This document shows positions 1-7,681 of a stretch of 21,837 nt of DNA, in pieces. The stretch is from assembly GCA_905211185.1 (NCBI GenBank), contig CAJLZR010000003.1, positions 1 through 21,837 on the forward strand, read 5' to 3'. This DNA comes from an uncultured Oscillospiraceae bacterium (lineage in GTDB: Bacteria; Bacillota_A; Clostridia; Oscillospirales; Acutalibacteraceae). How positions within the stretch are numbered: the first letter of the stretch is position 1; each line of letters begins with the position of its first letter. A program made the position numbers and the translations under genes. The notes beneath the pieces were generated by a model that had not been told where the DNA came from, made no database searches, and saw only the letters and a program-made list of their open reading frames with translations.

Positions 1-411
1 AGTGAATGTCTCCGAAGTCGTATAAGGCTTTCCTGCGATATGTGCCGCCGAAGAAGCATATTTCAGCATGGAGAGATCAGAGTCGTTAGGACGAGTCAAC
101 GAGTCTTTACGTAGTCCGCGGATACCGAAGTCCGACAGTCCAAAGCCCTCACATTCGGGAACATCGACCGTTGCATAAAGATCTATAAGATTACCGGGTG
201 AGCCGTGTGCCTGATTACGGGTACGTGAACCATGTTTGTGCGCCCAGTCCGTCCACTGACGGGTAAAGTTCTCCTGCAATAATTCACTGAGAGTTTCACG
301 ATAATCGGAGATGATGCGTCGGGTTTTGTCCGAACGCTCCCCTGTCGCCAGAAACTCCGGCAGATGTTCTTCCAGTTTATAACCGCGACGTGCCAGAAAC
401 TCATCAAAAAG
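1..411 (-). CDS. Partial glycoside hydrolase, GH106 alpha-L-rhamnosidase-like (foreign fragment)
   Basis: This open reading frame runs off the left edge of the window. It encodes about 135 residues with the look of a Bacteroidetes glycoside hydrolase of the GH106 rhamnosidase kind. It begins with LFDEFLARRGYKLEEHLPEF, continues with a TDWAHKHGSRTRNQAHGSPG stretch and a NLIDLYATVDVPECEGFG stretch, and reaches SSAAHIAGKPYTTSE near the edge. In that family these segments lie in the catalytic barrel and the enzymes remove rhamnose from pectic or other glycans. The DNA is visibly more GC-rich than everything to its right and uses different codons. It is fused in frame, without its own start, to the N-terminal part of xseA at about 400-411. 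The family call is from memory of conserved motifs; the foreign origin is well supported by composition and protein content. Confidence 0.6.
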
Positions 412-783
412 TCCTTCCGATAAAAGCTTAGCTTTTAGTTTTTCAAAGGCCAAATAAACCGTACCTTCGCCATGCGGCTGAATATCCCTTACATATATCT
501 GATACTGACCACTAACCGTATAGTTTGATATACTTCCTTTAACAATAACGCTCATGCCGTCGGCTATATCAAAAGCAACACTTTTTGCATTTCCCGCAAA
601 CATAACAGCTCTTACAACACTTTTTTCATCTTTAAGAGAAAAATATAAATGACCCGAATAGTGGCGTTTAAAATTTGAAATTTCGCCGCAAACAAATATA
701 TTTTGCAAGTTACTATCCGAATCCAGTAAAAATTTAATATAAAAATTAAGCTCCGAAACCGTAATCGCCTTTGAAGAAACCAT
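400..783 (-). CDS. xseA: Exodeoxyribonuclease VII large subunit, N-terminal part only
   Basis: The first ~128 residues match XseA, the large subunit of the exonuclease that degrades single-stranded DNA to oligonucleotides in the cytoplasm. They start MVSSKAITVSELNFYIKFLL and contain the OB-fold elements ICGEISNF-like (FVCGEISNFKRH), SGHLYFSLKDE and VRAVMF. They end with the linker FEKLKAKLLSEGLFDE that normally leads into the catalytic domain (usually a PERKKPLP-like continuation). At that point the frame continues into an unrelated glycosidase, so the nuclease catalytic domain is absent. The ATG at 783 follows a GGGTGA ribosome binding site and lies 20 bases after the nusB stop, so xseA is the last visible gene of the cdaA-cdaR-nusB-xseA run. 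The XseA identity is confident; the truncation is probably an artefact of the join. Confidence 0.85.
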
Positions 784-803
784 ACACAAATCACCCAAAA
801 ACT

Positions 804-1220
804 TTATTTATCGCCTTTTTTACAGCTACCTAGCTGCTTTACAACAGAACCCAAAACGCCGTTTATGTACGAAGCTTCTTCCGGACTGCCATATTTTTTT
901 GCAAGTTCCACAGCCTCATTTATCGAAACACTTTCCGGAATCTCCTCACAATAAAGAATTTCGTATATGCATAGCCTCAGCAAAGTAAGAGTCGTGCGTG
1001 AAAGCCTCTCCTTTTGCCAACCGTTTAAATTATTTACCAAATACTTATCTATTTTCTCGGTATTGCTCAGTACCCCGTCTACCAAAGATTTTGAAAAATC
1101 ATCAAGCTTATCTTCCCTGATATCTCCGGCCTCTTTTATTATCTCTTCCACGCTCTGAAGCTCAAAAGAACTTTCAAACAAAAATATAAACGCCTGCTCA
1201 CGAGCTTTTCGCCTATTCAT
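804..1220 (-). CDS. nusB: Transcription antitermination factor NusB
   Basis: The protein is NusB, a small all-helical RNA-binding factor that binds boxA with NusE (ribosomal protein S10) and supports rRNA antitermination. The sequence opens MNRRKAREQAFIFLFESSFE, has the central ERLSRTTLTLLRLCIYEILY helix, and ends with the family signature VSINEAVELAKKYGSPEEAS followed by YINGVLGSVVKQL. At 138 residues it has the usual length. The frame is open six codons further upstream to an ATG at 1238, but the ATG at 1220 has a GGGGA site in front and gives the conserved MNRRKARE start, so I chose 1220. It sits between cdaR and xseA on the same strand with short gaps and is probably cotranscribed. nusB next to xseA is a common Bacillota order. 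Confidence 0.95.
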   Translation of the reverse strand: MNRRKAREQAFIFLFESSFELQSVEEIIKEAGDIREDKLDDFSKSLVDGVLSNTEKIDKYLVNNLNGWQKERLSRTTLTLLRLCIYEILYCEEIPESVSINEAVELAKKYGSPEEASYINGVLGSVVKQLGSCKKGDK

Positions 1221-1275
1221 AAAAAATTTATTCCCCATTCTAAAAGTTTATAATCATAAATTATTTAACTATAAA

Positions 1276-2577
1276 TCAACTAAGGTTCACGTTGACTCTA
1301 TACTCTCCGGAAACCCATACGTCTTTTAATTCTTTTACGTAGACATTAATAGGCGTTTCCATCGAAGAACTAAAATCTTTTTTATCACTAAAATCTATTT
1401 CGGCAACTATATCGGAAGGCTTGATATAATTTATAACTCTTGCCGGAGCCAAAACCGTAACATTTATACTTCCGTTATAAACGTTTGCCGTCTTGCCTTC
1501 AGGCACGCCTTTATATTCAAACTGATTTATGGTTATTACTTTTTCCCTAAACGGATACATATTTATGAAAAGATCCGCTTCATAAACATTATTTAAACTT
1601 CTGCATCCTTGCGGTAAATTAATTGGCAATTTAAACCTACAACTTTGCATATTTACCGACCTAAAATCAACTTCTTCCAAAGTAATATTCTTCATGGTCG
1701 ATATTACATCCTCAGGTCCCGCAATTTCCAGCTTAGAAGGCGTAATCTTAATCGCATCTTTATACGTATGGTTAAAGTCTATCTCCGAAGGCAGATTAGA
1801 AAATTTAGGTACTATCGAAAATTCTTTTTTCATCAAAACAGGTATATTTACATCTACTTCATTTGCGCTGCACTTAATAGTTTCGCTGGTTATAACTTTA
1901 TCATAAGCATCATACATAACAATCGGGAGCTTAAAGTTAAGGGGAGTGCTGACTTCTCCCGGTATATTACTTGCAACTTTTACTTTCTTAATTTTTGAAA
2001 TTTCAGTTTCAGGGCCGGAAAGAGTTACTTTTGGCGAAGAAAGCGTTGTGGCTCCCACAAAATATCCTGCCTTGGGATTAAAATTAATCTCCGATTCAAC
2101 ATTAAATTCGGTTTCCCTATATCTATCCACCATTACAGTTATAACCGAGGGCTTAACGCCACCGACTATTTCATAATCTTGCAAAACTCCAACTTTTTTG
2201 GCAGACAGTTCAAGCGTATAATTTCCCGGAGACATGATAGACATAGCGGACTGAGTAGCCGAAACCTGTATATTATCTTTCGTAACTTGCCCAACCACAA
2301 AGCGATTGCCTTTTACCTCAACCCTTGCAGTAATATTTTGTGCACCGAAAACTTGCAGGCCATCTTGAACCGCATTTTCTGAAAGCTGAATATCAACCGG
2401 TATATCACCAATCACAACCGGAACACTCTCGCTCCCATTGGACGCAACACAAACCCAAATTATAAAAGAAAGCAAAACTGAAAACACGGCAACAAATTTA
2501 TTGCTATAAAAAAGTTTACCGATTTTTATATTTTTTATTCTTTTTCTTATCCTGTTTAAAAATTCAAATTTAATCAT
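1276..2577 (-). CDS. cdaR: CdaR (YbbR-domain) regulator of diadenylate cyclase CdaA
   Basis: This 433-residue protein is a membrane-anchored YbbR-repeat protein. The N terminus is basic (residues 1-28), followed by one transmembrane segment at about 29-46 (FVAVFSVLLSFIIWVCVA). The rest is extracytoplasmic and built from about four YbbR repeats, visible as recurring KVTLSGPETEISKIKKV, KLEIAGPEDVISTMKNI and similar strands. In Bacillota CdaR binds CdaA at the membrane and modulates c-di-AMP synthesis. Its ATG overlaps the end of cdaA by 8 bases and its AGGAAGG ribosome binding site lies inside cdaA, which suggests translational coupling and a stoichiometric complex. Start and length fit the family. 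No broken or odd features were seen. Confidence 0.92.
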   Translation of the reverse strand: MIKFEFLNRIRKRIKNIKIGKLFYSNKFVAVFSVLLSFIIWVCVASNGSESVPVVIGDIPVDIQLSENAVQDGLQVFGAQNITARVEVKGNRFVVGQVTKDNIQVSATQSAMSIMSPGNYTLELSAKKVGVLQDYEIVGGVKPSVITVMVDRYRETEFNVESEINFNPKAGYFVGATTLSSPKVTLSGPETEISKIKKVKVASNIPGEVSTPLNFKLPIVMYDAYDKVITSETIKCSANEVDVNIPVLMKKEFSIVPKFSNLPSEIDFNHTYKDAIKITPSKLEIAGPEDVISTMKNITLEEVDFRSVNMQSCRFKLPINLPQGCRSLNNVYEADLFINMYPFREKVITINQFEYKGVPEGKTANVYNGSINVTVLAPARVINYIKPSDIVAEIDFSDKKDFSSSMETPINVYVKELKDVWVSGEYRVNVNLS

Positions 2578-3439
2578 GTTTAAGTACCTTCCTGAAAGAA
2601 GATAATATATTTTTATGGTCTTCCCTATTTGAAGTATTTAGTAGCAACTCCTCCAAAGTTTTACGAAAAACGCTCAAATCCTCATAAACTTGAAGTCCAC
2701 CATTTACTGCAATGGAAATGTTTCCTGTTTCCTCTGAAACAACAACTGCCACCGCATCGGAATTTTCGCTTATTCCCACCGCTGCGCGATGTCTGGTACC
2801 TAAACTTCTGCTAAGTCTTTGGCTCTTTGTAAGCGGAAGTATACAACCACCCGCATGCAAAACACCATCTCTTATAATTAAAGCACCGTCATGCAAAGGT
2901 GATTTATTGAAAAATATGTTACAGACCAGCGGAACCGACGGCTTAGCTTTTAAAACAGTTCCGGTTGATATAACGTCGCCAAGCTTGGTCTTTCTTTCAA
3001 AAACTATCAAGGCTCCCATTTTTTCATCACTTAAGGAAAGAACAGAATCGGAAATAACATTTATAAGTTCCTTGCATTTCACATCGTACGGATCTTTATT
3101 TTTCTTAAAATACCACCGATTTTCAAATCCGTTTCTTCCAAGCTGCTCCAAAGCACGTCTGAGCTCAGGCTGAAACACTATAAGAAGCGCAAAAATACTA
3201 AACTGAAAGAAATTATTAAAAATATTAATTAGCATTCTTAAATTAAATTGGCACGCAAAAGCATACGCCAAAAGAACAATTAAAATTCCCTTCACGAGCT
3301 GCCCTGCACGAGATTCACGCACAAGCTTTATCAAATGGTAGATCAAAAACGAGACTACCGCTATATCTAAAACATCGTAAAAACTAAACGTTCTTATCAA
3401 ACTTTTAAAAGCATCAAAAGTTCCCATAAAATAATCCAT
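2570..3439 (-). CDS. cdaA: Diadenylate cyclase CdaA
   Basis: This is the membrane-bound DAC-domain enzyme that condenses two ATP molecules to c-di-AMP, the second messenger for potassium, osmotic and cell-wall balance. Numbering from the ATG at 3439, three hydrophobic segments occupy about 22-38, 49-63 and 69-90. They are followed by the QPELRRALEQLGR linker and the cyclase domain (about 120-265), with the catalytic DGA at 184-186 and RHR at 216-218. The frame is open four codons upstream to a GTG at 3451, but that GTG is inside the GGGTG ribosome binding site that serves the ATG at 3439; I therefore use 3439 (289 residues). It heads an apparent operon with cdaR, nusB and xseA. In many Bacillota glmM follows cdaR; here nusB does. 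Confidence 0.94.
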   Translation of the reverse strand: MDYFMGTFDAFKSLIRTFSFYDVLDIAVVSFLIYHLIKLVRESRAGQLVKGILIVLLAYAFACQFNLRMLINIFNNFFQFSIFALLIVFQPELRRALEQLGRNGFENRWYFKKNKDPYDVKCKELINVISDSVLSLSDEKMGALIVFERKTKLGDVISTGTVLKAKPSVPLVCNIFFNKSPLHDGALIIRDGVLHAGGCILPLTKSQRLSRSLGTRHRAAVGISENSDAVAVVVSEETGNISIAVNGGLQVYEDLSVFRKTLEELLLNTSNREDHKNILSSFRKVLKHD

Positions 3440-3530
3440 TTTTACACCCACAAAATCAATATAAAAACAAGTATTAACCTATTTTCATAAGTACCAAAAG
3501 AAACCAACAAAAATAAAAGTTAATACTTTA

Positions 3531-3558
3531 ATTTTACCATATTTAATTTTAGTTGCAA
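3531..3558 (-). promoter_or_regulatory. Sigma-A-type promoter for cdaA-cdaR-nusB-xseA
   Basis: On the minus strand there is TTGCAA (3553-3558), a 16-base spacer and TAAAAT (3531-3536) preceded by TGG, giving an extended -10. It lies about 92 bases before the cdaA ATG, in the gap after the desulfurase gene. No riboswitch-like fold was apparent in the short leader. Confidence 0.6.
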
Positions 3559-3577
3559 GTAAAACGGATAAACCATA

Positions 3578-4726
3578 CTACATTTTGGGATTTATTGTTT
3601 TTATAACTTCAATCAATTTATCAATTTCGGCTTTTTTATTAAAAACAGATGGGCTTACTCTCACCACTCCGGTCTTTGCGCTCCCTGCAAATTCATGCGC
3701 TTTTGGAGCACACTGAAGGCCAGTTCTTACCTCTATCCCGTTTTTATCCAAAATTTTTCCTACTTCATCGCTTACATACCCTGCTATGTTAAAACTAAGC
3801 AGTGGCACAAAATAACGACTACCCGGCCTTGGCATATATAGTTTAACGCCCTTGATTTTTTTTAAATTATCATAAAGCCGCAAAATAAGTTCGTTTTCGT
3901 GCATGGCAATATTATTTATTCCCCTGGACATAACAAATTCCATTCCCGCACGAAGCCCTGATATTCCCCATATATTGGGAGTACCGCTTTCAAATTTTTG
4001 CGGCATGATTTTCGGCTGACATAGTATCATTGAATCAGTTCCTGTTCCGCCCTCAATAATTGTATCAAGCATATCAGCTTTTTTGGTTATCAACATACCC
4101 GTTCCCATTGGTCCGTAAAGCCCTTTATGCCCCGCCAAACATAAAAAATCTATATAGGAGTTTTTCAGGTTAATCGGAACCAATCCACCGGACTGAGCAG
4201 CATCAACTAAAATGGGTATTTTATAAATTTTTGCAAGCGCAGCGATCCGCTCGATGGGCAACTTTATTCCCCAAACATTCGAGGCGTGCGTACAAACGAT
4301 CAGCTTGGTTTTGGAATTGATTGCTTTTCTGAAAGAATCAACCGTCATATCGTGATTAAGTGGATACACCTGCGCAGACGTATAAGTAATTAAGCCGTCT
4401 TTTTTTAATTTATTTAGCGGACGCATAACCGCATTATGTTCAACGCAAGACGTTACCACGTGGTCGCCTTCCTTCAAAATCCCTTTTATTACCATATTTA
4501 AAGCGTGGGTGCAATTAAGAGTAAACACAACATTTTTGGAACTTTCTGCACCAAACATATTGGCCGCAACCTCTCGGCATCTTTCGAGCTCTCCGCCGGA
4601 AATTCGGGACATGGTGTGTCCGCTTCTTCCGGGATTTGCACCATATTTTTTAATAGCTTCCAAAATCGCTTTATTAACGGAAAACGGCTTAGGATATGTG
4701 GTTGCAGAATTATCAAAATATATCAC
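3578..4726 (-). CDS. Cysteine desulfurase-like class V aminotransferase (EF2568-type)
   Basis: The 382-residue protein is a fold-type I PLP enzyme of the class V family, closest by motif to the 'cysteine desulfurase family protein' group typified by EF2568 (TIGR01977). It starts MIYFDNSATTYPKP. The PLP site shows H97 (VEHNAV), D175 and Q178 (VDAAQSGG), and H200-K201 (AGHKGLYGPMGTG), where K201 should carry the cofactor. A cysteine, C339 in RTGLQCAPKAHEFAG, sits where the mobile sulfur-accepting loop is expected, and RVSPSVFN is the usual C-terminal strand. The reaction is presumably removal of sulfur (or selenium) from cysteine (selenocysteine); the acceptor is not shown by context, as no iscU/sufU or thiI is adjacent. 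The ATG has a strong TAGGAGG site. It is transcribed toward cdaA but probably has its own promoter. Confidence 0.85.
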   Translation of the reverse strand: MIYFDNSATTYPKPFSVNKAILEAIKKYGANPGRSGHTMSRISGGELERCREVAANMFGAESSKNVVFTLNCTHALNMVIKGILKEGDHVVTSCVEHNAVMRPLNKLKKDGLITYTSAQVYPLNHDMTVDSFRKAINSKTKLIVCTHASNVWGIKLPIERIAALAKIYKIPILVDAAQSGGLVPINLKNSYIDFLCLAGHKGLYGPMGTGMLITKKADMLDTIIEGGTGTDSMILCQPKIMPQKFESGTPNIWGISGLRAGMEFVMSRGINNIAMHENELILRLYDNLKKIKGVKLYMPRPGSRYFVPLLSFNIAGYVSDEVGKILDKNGIEVRTGLQCAPKAHEFAGSAKTGVVRVSPSVFNKKAEIDKLIEVIKTINPKM

Positions 4727-4838
4727 ATTTTTACCTCCTATCTTTTAAAAGCAAATTTTTATCTACAATTTTCAGTGGCATTTCAAAAAATTTATCTTCC
4801 AATACATAGTATGAAAAAATGCGAAAAATTGATAAAAC

Positions 4839-4868
4839 GTTATATCATATTAATTCATAAAATAGCAA
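4839..4868 (-). promoter_or_regulatory. Candidate promoter of the desulfurase-like gene
   Basis: On the minus strand there is TTGCTA (4863-4868), an 18-base spacer and TATAAC (4839-4844) with an upstream TGA. It lies about 113 bases before the ATG at 4726. The match is moderate. Confidence 0.4.
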
Positions 4869-4898
4869 AAATCAAAATTACTCCTAAATTTATATATT

Positions 4899-4934
4899 AA
4901 AAAGCCCCATCGGTTAATCTCGATGAGGCTTTTT
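4899..4934 (-). terminator. Intrinsic terminator after the 87-residue gene
   Basis: The arms AAAAAGCCTCATCG and CGATGGGGCTTTTT (minus strand) form a 14-pair stem with an 8-base loop. On the minus strand the single irregular pair is a G-U wobble, whereas on the plus strand it is an A-C mismatch, so the minus strand is favoured. It lies 50 bases after the stop at 4985. Confidence 0.8.
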
Positions 4935-4984
4935 CATTTAAGCATAAATTTTTGAATCAATCTTATACCGCCATATTTCTATCT

Positions 4985-5248
4985 TTACAATTTTTCAACA
5001 GACACACTACTACCTAAGAAAGTTTCCAATTCTTTTAAAAACGCATCAATCACCTCTTTTTTCTTGTTTCTCTCAGCATATAAGTAAACTGGCACAAATG
5101 GTCTAGACGGAACCGGAACAAAAACCCCAATTAGGGCACGGCCACTCATATTCGCTATCTGTTTAGCTTCACCCTCACTATTAAGTGTGCACTGCTGGAA
5201 TCCGTTACGCTTACTCAAAAAGCCAAAAAACTTAACTAAATCAAACAT
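4985..5248 (-). CDS. Hypothetical 87-residue protein
   Basis: I do not recognise this protein. It has no signal peptide or clear membrane span. The start MFDLVKFFGFLSKRNGF is amphipathic and hydrophobic-basic. It is followed by an acidic/polar segment (NSEGEAKQIANMSG, 23-36), a proline-valine strand region (VFVPVPSRPFVPVYLY, 42-57), and a charged C-terminal helix (58-77). The frame is open to a GTG at 5257, but that codon lies in the GGGTGG ribosome binding site serving the ATG at 5248, so the latter was chosen. It is a single-gene unit: TTGACA promoter upstream, hairpin terminator downstream. The good ribosome site, promoter and terminator argue that it is real. Confidence 0.7.
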   Translation of the reverse strand: MFDLVKFFGFLSKRNGFQQCTLNSEGEAKQIANMSGRALIGVFVPVPSRPFVPVYLYAERNKKKEVIDAFLKELETFLGSSVSVEKL

Positions 5249-5276
5249 AAAAACCACCCTTTCTAAATAAATTTTA

Positions 5277-5316
5277 TGTAAAAACTTTTACACGATGCCT
5301 ATATATATATTGTCAA
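5277..5316 (-). promoter_or_regulatory. Promoter with overlapping inverted repeat for the 87-residue gene
   Basis: A perfect -35 TTGACA (minus strand, 5311-5316), an 18-base spacer and TGTAAA (5287-5292) precede the gene. The -10 overlaps a perfect inverted repeat, TGTAAAA-2-TTTTACA (5277-5292), which sits over the expected start of transcription and could be an operator or a small leader hairpin. Confidence 0.55.
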
Positions 5317-5377
5317 GTGCTTTTTTAAAAATTTTATTTAAAATTAATATTATTTTTCAACCTATAGCATTAAAATG

Positions 5378-5400
5378 CCCGTATGCGTAAAGCACACGGG
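5378..5400 (-). terminator. Candidate terminator hairpin after the surface-protein gene
   Basis: On the minus strand CCCGTGTGC and GCATACGGG pair (nine pairs, one G-U) around a 5-base loop, 43 bases after the stop at 5443. The following CATTTTAATG is only weakly T-rich, so this is a moderate terminator at best. Confidence 0.5.
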
Positions 5401-5442
5401 ATTAATATTTTCAAGCTAATATTAGATATAACACACAACCAA

Positions 5443-7404
5443 CTAAATCACAATTATAATAATTGTCGATGCAAGAAGCAAGTCAAGTAATGTGCTAAGA
5501 TTTTCAAGATCGCCGGTATTCATAAATGAGTTTTCGCCTTGTTCATTATTTTCGGAATTCTCATCTTCTGAATCACCATAGATAGTTCCGTGCTCATCTT
5601 CGTCCCCTTCCGACTCTCCGTGATCCGTTTCTCCGTGCTCTGTTTTTGTATAAATAACTGTAACTGTTGAATCCGCATCCGGCGCAAGAAACACATTGTT
5701 TTCATCAACCGATATACCATTTCCGTTCTCACCCAAAACAGTTATGCTTGAAACTTCGCAATCAGTATCCGGATTGGGTTCTATATAAATCTTATCGTTT
5801 TTTAAAGTACGCAGTTTTAAAATATTGGAGTCTTCAGGGTCAACAATAGGTTCTTGACCATCGGGCTCAGTTTCTATAGTTGTTCCATCATCAAAAGTAG
5901 TTTTATGACGTACTACGTTAGTAGTACCATTTTCAACATCTTGACGCCAAGATACCTCTCTCCATTTATAAACAGCTTTCATATTGGATTCTGGCCTAAT
6001 TGGATCGTTTTCTATTTTTTCTCCATAACCATCTTTAACATAATCAGTTACATAGTGTGTATATTTACCATCCGAAATAAAGGGTCCATTTACATAATCA
6101 TTGATTTTTGCTGTTTCTGTTCCGCTTGAGTGAAACACGCCACCCGAAACGTCGTAATTAATCTTCTCCGGCTTGTTATAAACCACAACATGCTCCGGAT
6201 CGCTTTCATCCTCCATATGCCGCTGAACTAACGGAACGTATCCATAAAAGGTACCACCGCTTATAGTTACTGTAATCGGCTGTAAGGTAGTATGCTGACA
6301 AACGGAAACTGCCGCTCCGTTGGTTGTTAATCCATTTTTGTTCACTATAAAATCATATTCTTCTTGGTTACCTGTAATGGTTCCTCCGGTAATAGTCAGC
6401 GTTCCGGCTCTTACCTCAACACCTGTTCGGCCGCCTTTAATAACTGTTGTTTCACCTGAAATAGTAGTCTCTCCGTTAACTTGCGGTGCATAAATACCGG
6501 CCGCAACGGACGAACTCAAAGTTCCACCTGTTATAGTAAATTTAGCATTTTCCCCTTCGTTTACTCCACCTGCAGGCGTACTATTACCCGCCAAAGCATG
6601 ACTATAAGCTAAAATGGTTCCGCCGGTAATTGTTACTTCTGTATCGTGGAATGCACCTATGCCTACTCCGCCCTTTTTTTGCTCTAAATCCGAATACAGC
6701 GCTTTTATTTTTCCCCCGTTAATTGTTGCGGAACAATATTTTACCAAATTTATAGCAGCTACATTACCCTGAGCTTCAATTACCCCGCCATTAACCGTGA
6801 GCTTATGTTTTATATCGGTGCTGGTATCGTCTTTATGTCTGTCAATGTAAACAGTCGGGTATGTAGTTTCAGAAACCACATGGCCACCATTCATTACAAA
6901 ATTCCCATAATCAATGACCGCCCCTATCTTAGCTCTAATCGTTCCCCCGTTCATAATAAGCGTACCTTTAGGCTGTATATTCACCCCATATTGAGCAGGC
7001 GCCTCTATGGTACCTGATTCAACGGTTAAGATTGCCTCAGTAGTCTTGGACCCCAATTGAACCCTATATGATGTGCCGGTTCCGGTAATCTTTCCGCTTT
7101 CATTTCCAGAAGTATCTTTCAAAGTCACATCGGAAAAAACCACAAACATGTAGGCACCCGTATTTAAGGTATGACCATTAAGATCCAATGTTATATTTTG
7201 GTACGTCTTTAAATAATCAGTTAGAGTAATGTCCGCCCCTAATTTAACATTTTCGCCGGCGGCTATGGCCGTATTCAATTGATCAAAAGTAGTTACTTCG
7301 GTAAATCCAGCAGGCCCATCCGCACGCACAACAAAACTTGCCACTATTGTGAACATAAAAGCTATGATCATAACCAACTTATGCTTAAAAATCTTTTTCA
7401 ACAT
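5443..7404 (-). CDS. Secreted beta-helix repeat surface protein
   Basis: This 653-residue protein has a clear signal peptide (KKIFKHK basic start, hydrophobic core 10-26, likely cleavage after VRA at 28). From about 35 to 450 it is made of irregular beta-helix repeats with recurrent NGGTI, ITGGTI and VNGGVI turns, plus the ITLDLNGHTL element common in such right-handed helices. A second part (about 480-590) looks like a beta-sandwich, followed by a very acidic, histidine-containing linker (590-625) and a hydrophobic C-terminal tail (639-653) that ends the protein. FMNTGD at 627-632 just before the tail resembles a decayed LPxTG sorting signal, but the proline and the basic tail are missing. 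A surface adhesin or polysaccharide-binding role is likely; no catalytic residues could be assigned. The ATG follows GGCAGGG. Confidence 0.8.
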   Translation of the reverse strand: MLKKIFKHKLVMIIAFMFTIVASFVVRADGPAGFTEVTTFDQLNTAIAAGENVKLGADITLTDYLKTYQNITLDLNGHTLNTGAYMFVVFSDVTLKDTSGNESGKITGTGTSYRVQLGSKTTEAILTVESGTIEAPAQYGVNIQPKGTLIMNGGTIRAKIGAVIDYGNFVMNGGHVVSETTYPTVYIDRHKDDTSTDIKHKLTVNGGVIEAQGNVAAINLVKYCSATINGGKIKALYSDLEQKKGGVGIGAFHDTEVTITGGTILAYSHALAGNSTPAGGVNEGENAKFTITGGTLSSSVAAGIYAPQVNGETTISGETTVIKGGRTGVEVRAGTLTITGGTITGNQEEYDFIVNKNGLTTNGAAVSVCQHTTLQPITVTISGGTFYGYVPLVQRHMEDESDPEHVVVYNKPEKINYDVSGGVFHSSGTETAKINDYVNGPFISDGKYTHYVTDYVKDGYGEKIENDPIRPESNMKAVYKWREVSWRQDVENGTTNVVRHKTTFDDGTTIETEPDGQEPIVDPEDSNILKLRTLKNDKIYIEPNPDTDCEVSSITVLGENGNGISVDENNVFLAPDADSTVTVIYTKTEHGETDHGESEGDEDEHGTIYGDSEDENSENNEQGENSFMNTGDLENLSTLLDLLLASTIIIIVI

Positions 7405-7446
7405 ATTTTTTACCCTGCCTTTTTTCTAAATATTGATCTGAATGAA

Positions 7447-7467
7447 TTTATTACTACCAGTAATAAA
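7447..7467. repeat. Perfect 9-bp inverted repeat upstream of the surface-protein gene
   Basis: TTTATTACT and AGTAATAAA flank the trinucleotide ACC. The repeat lies 43-63 bases before the ATG at 7404 and just downstream, on the minus strand, of an orphan AAAGGAGG (7481-7488). It could be an operator or a small leader hairpin. Confidence 0.55.
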
Positions 7468-7630
7468 TAGACTATACAAACCTCCTTTGAATTAAAACTA
7501 ATAAAATAAACTTTTATGTTTAAAAGATACACAAAGTTAAAGCAAATATTAAGTAATATTATAAAAACAAAATTGTTTGTTATATTAAAACAAAAATATT
7601 AATTAAATTTATTAACTATTTTTTGTTATC

Positions 7631-7655
7631 AAAAAAGGTATGCAACAAGCATACC
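7631..7655 (-). terminator. Intrinsic terminator after ispF
   Basis: On the minus strand GGTATGC-TTGTT-GCATACC is a perfect 7-pair hairpin followed directly by six T. It lies about 27 bases after the ispF stop and ends the metG-tatD-ispF unit. Confidence 0.88.
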
Positions 7656-7681
7656 CACCTTTTAAAAATCTAAATATTCAA

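Noticed and set aside
183..407. 74-codon minus-strand frame in the left end
   Set aside because: It is an alternative frame of the GH106-like fragment, which carries the recognisable protein in another frame.
1..783. A genuine nuclease-glycosidase fusion protein
   Set aside because: The abrupt change of composition and the join at a short shared LFDE stretch point to a chimeric contig.
2712..3173. 153-codon plus-strand open frame opposite cdaA
   Set aside because: It lies antisense to the conserved cyclase domain and its translation has no protein-like motif.
4505..4900. 131-codon plus-strand frame running past the desulfurase gene start
   Set aside because: It is antisense to the PLP enzyme for most of its length, then reads AT-rich spacer; no ribosome site.
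5443..5530. Canonical LPxTG sortase signal in the surface protein
   Set aside because: The proline of the motif and the positively charged tail after the hydrophobic segment are absent.
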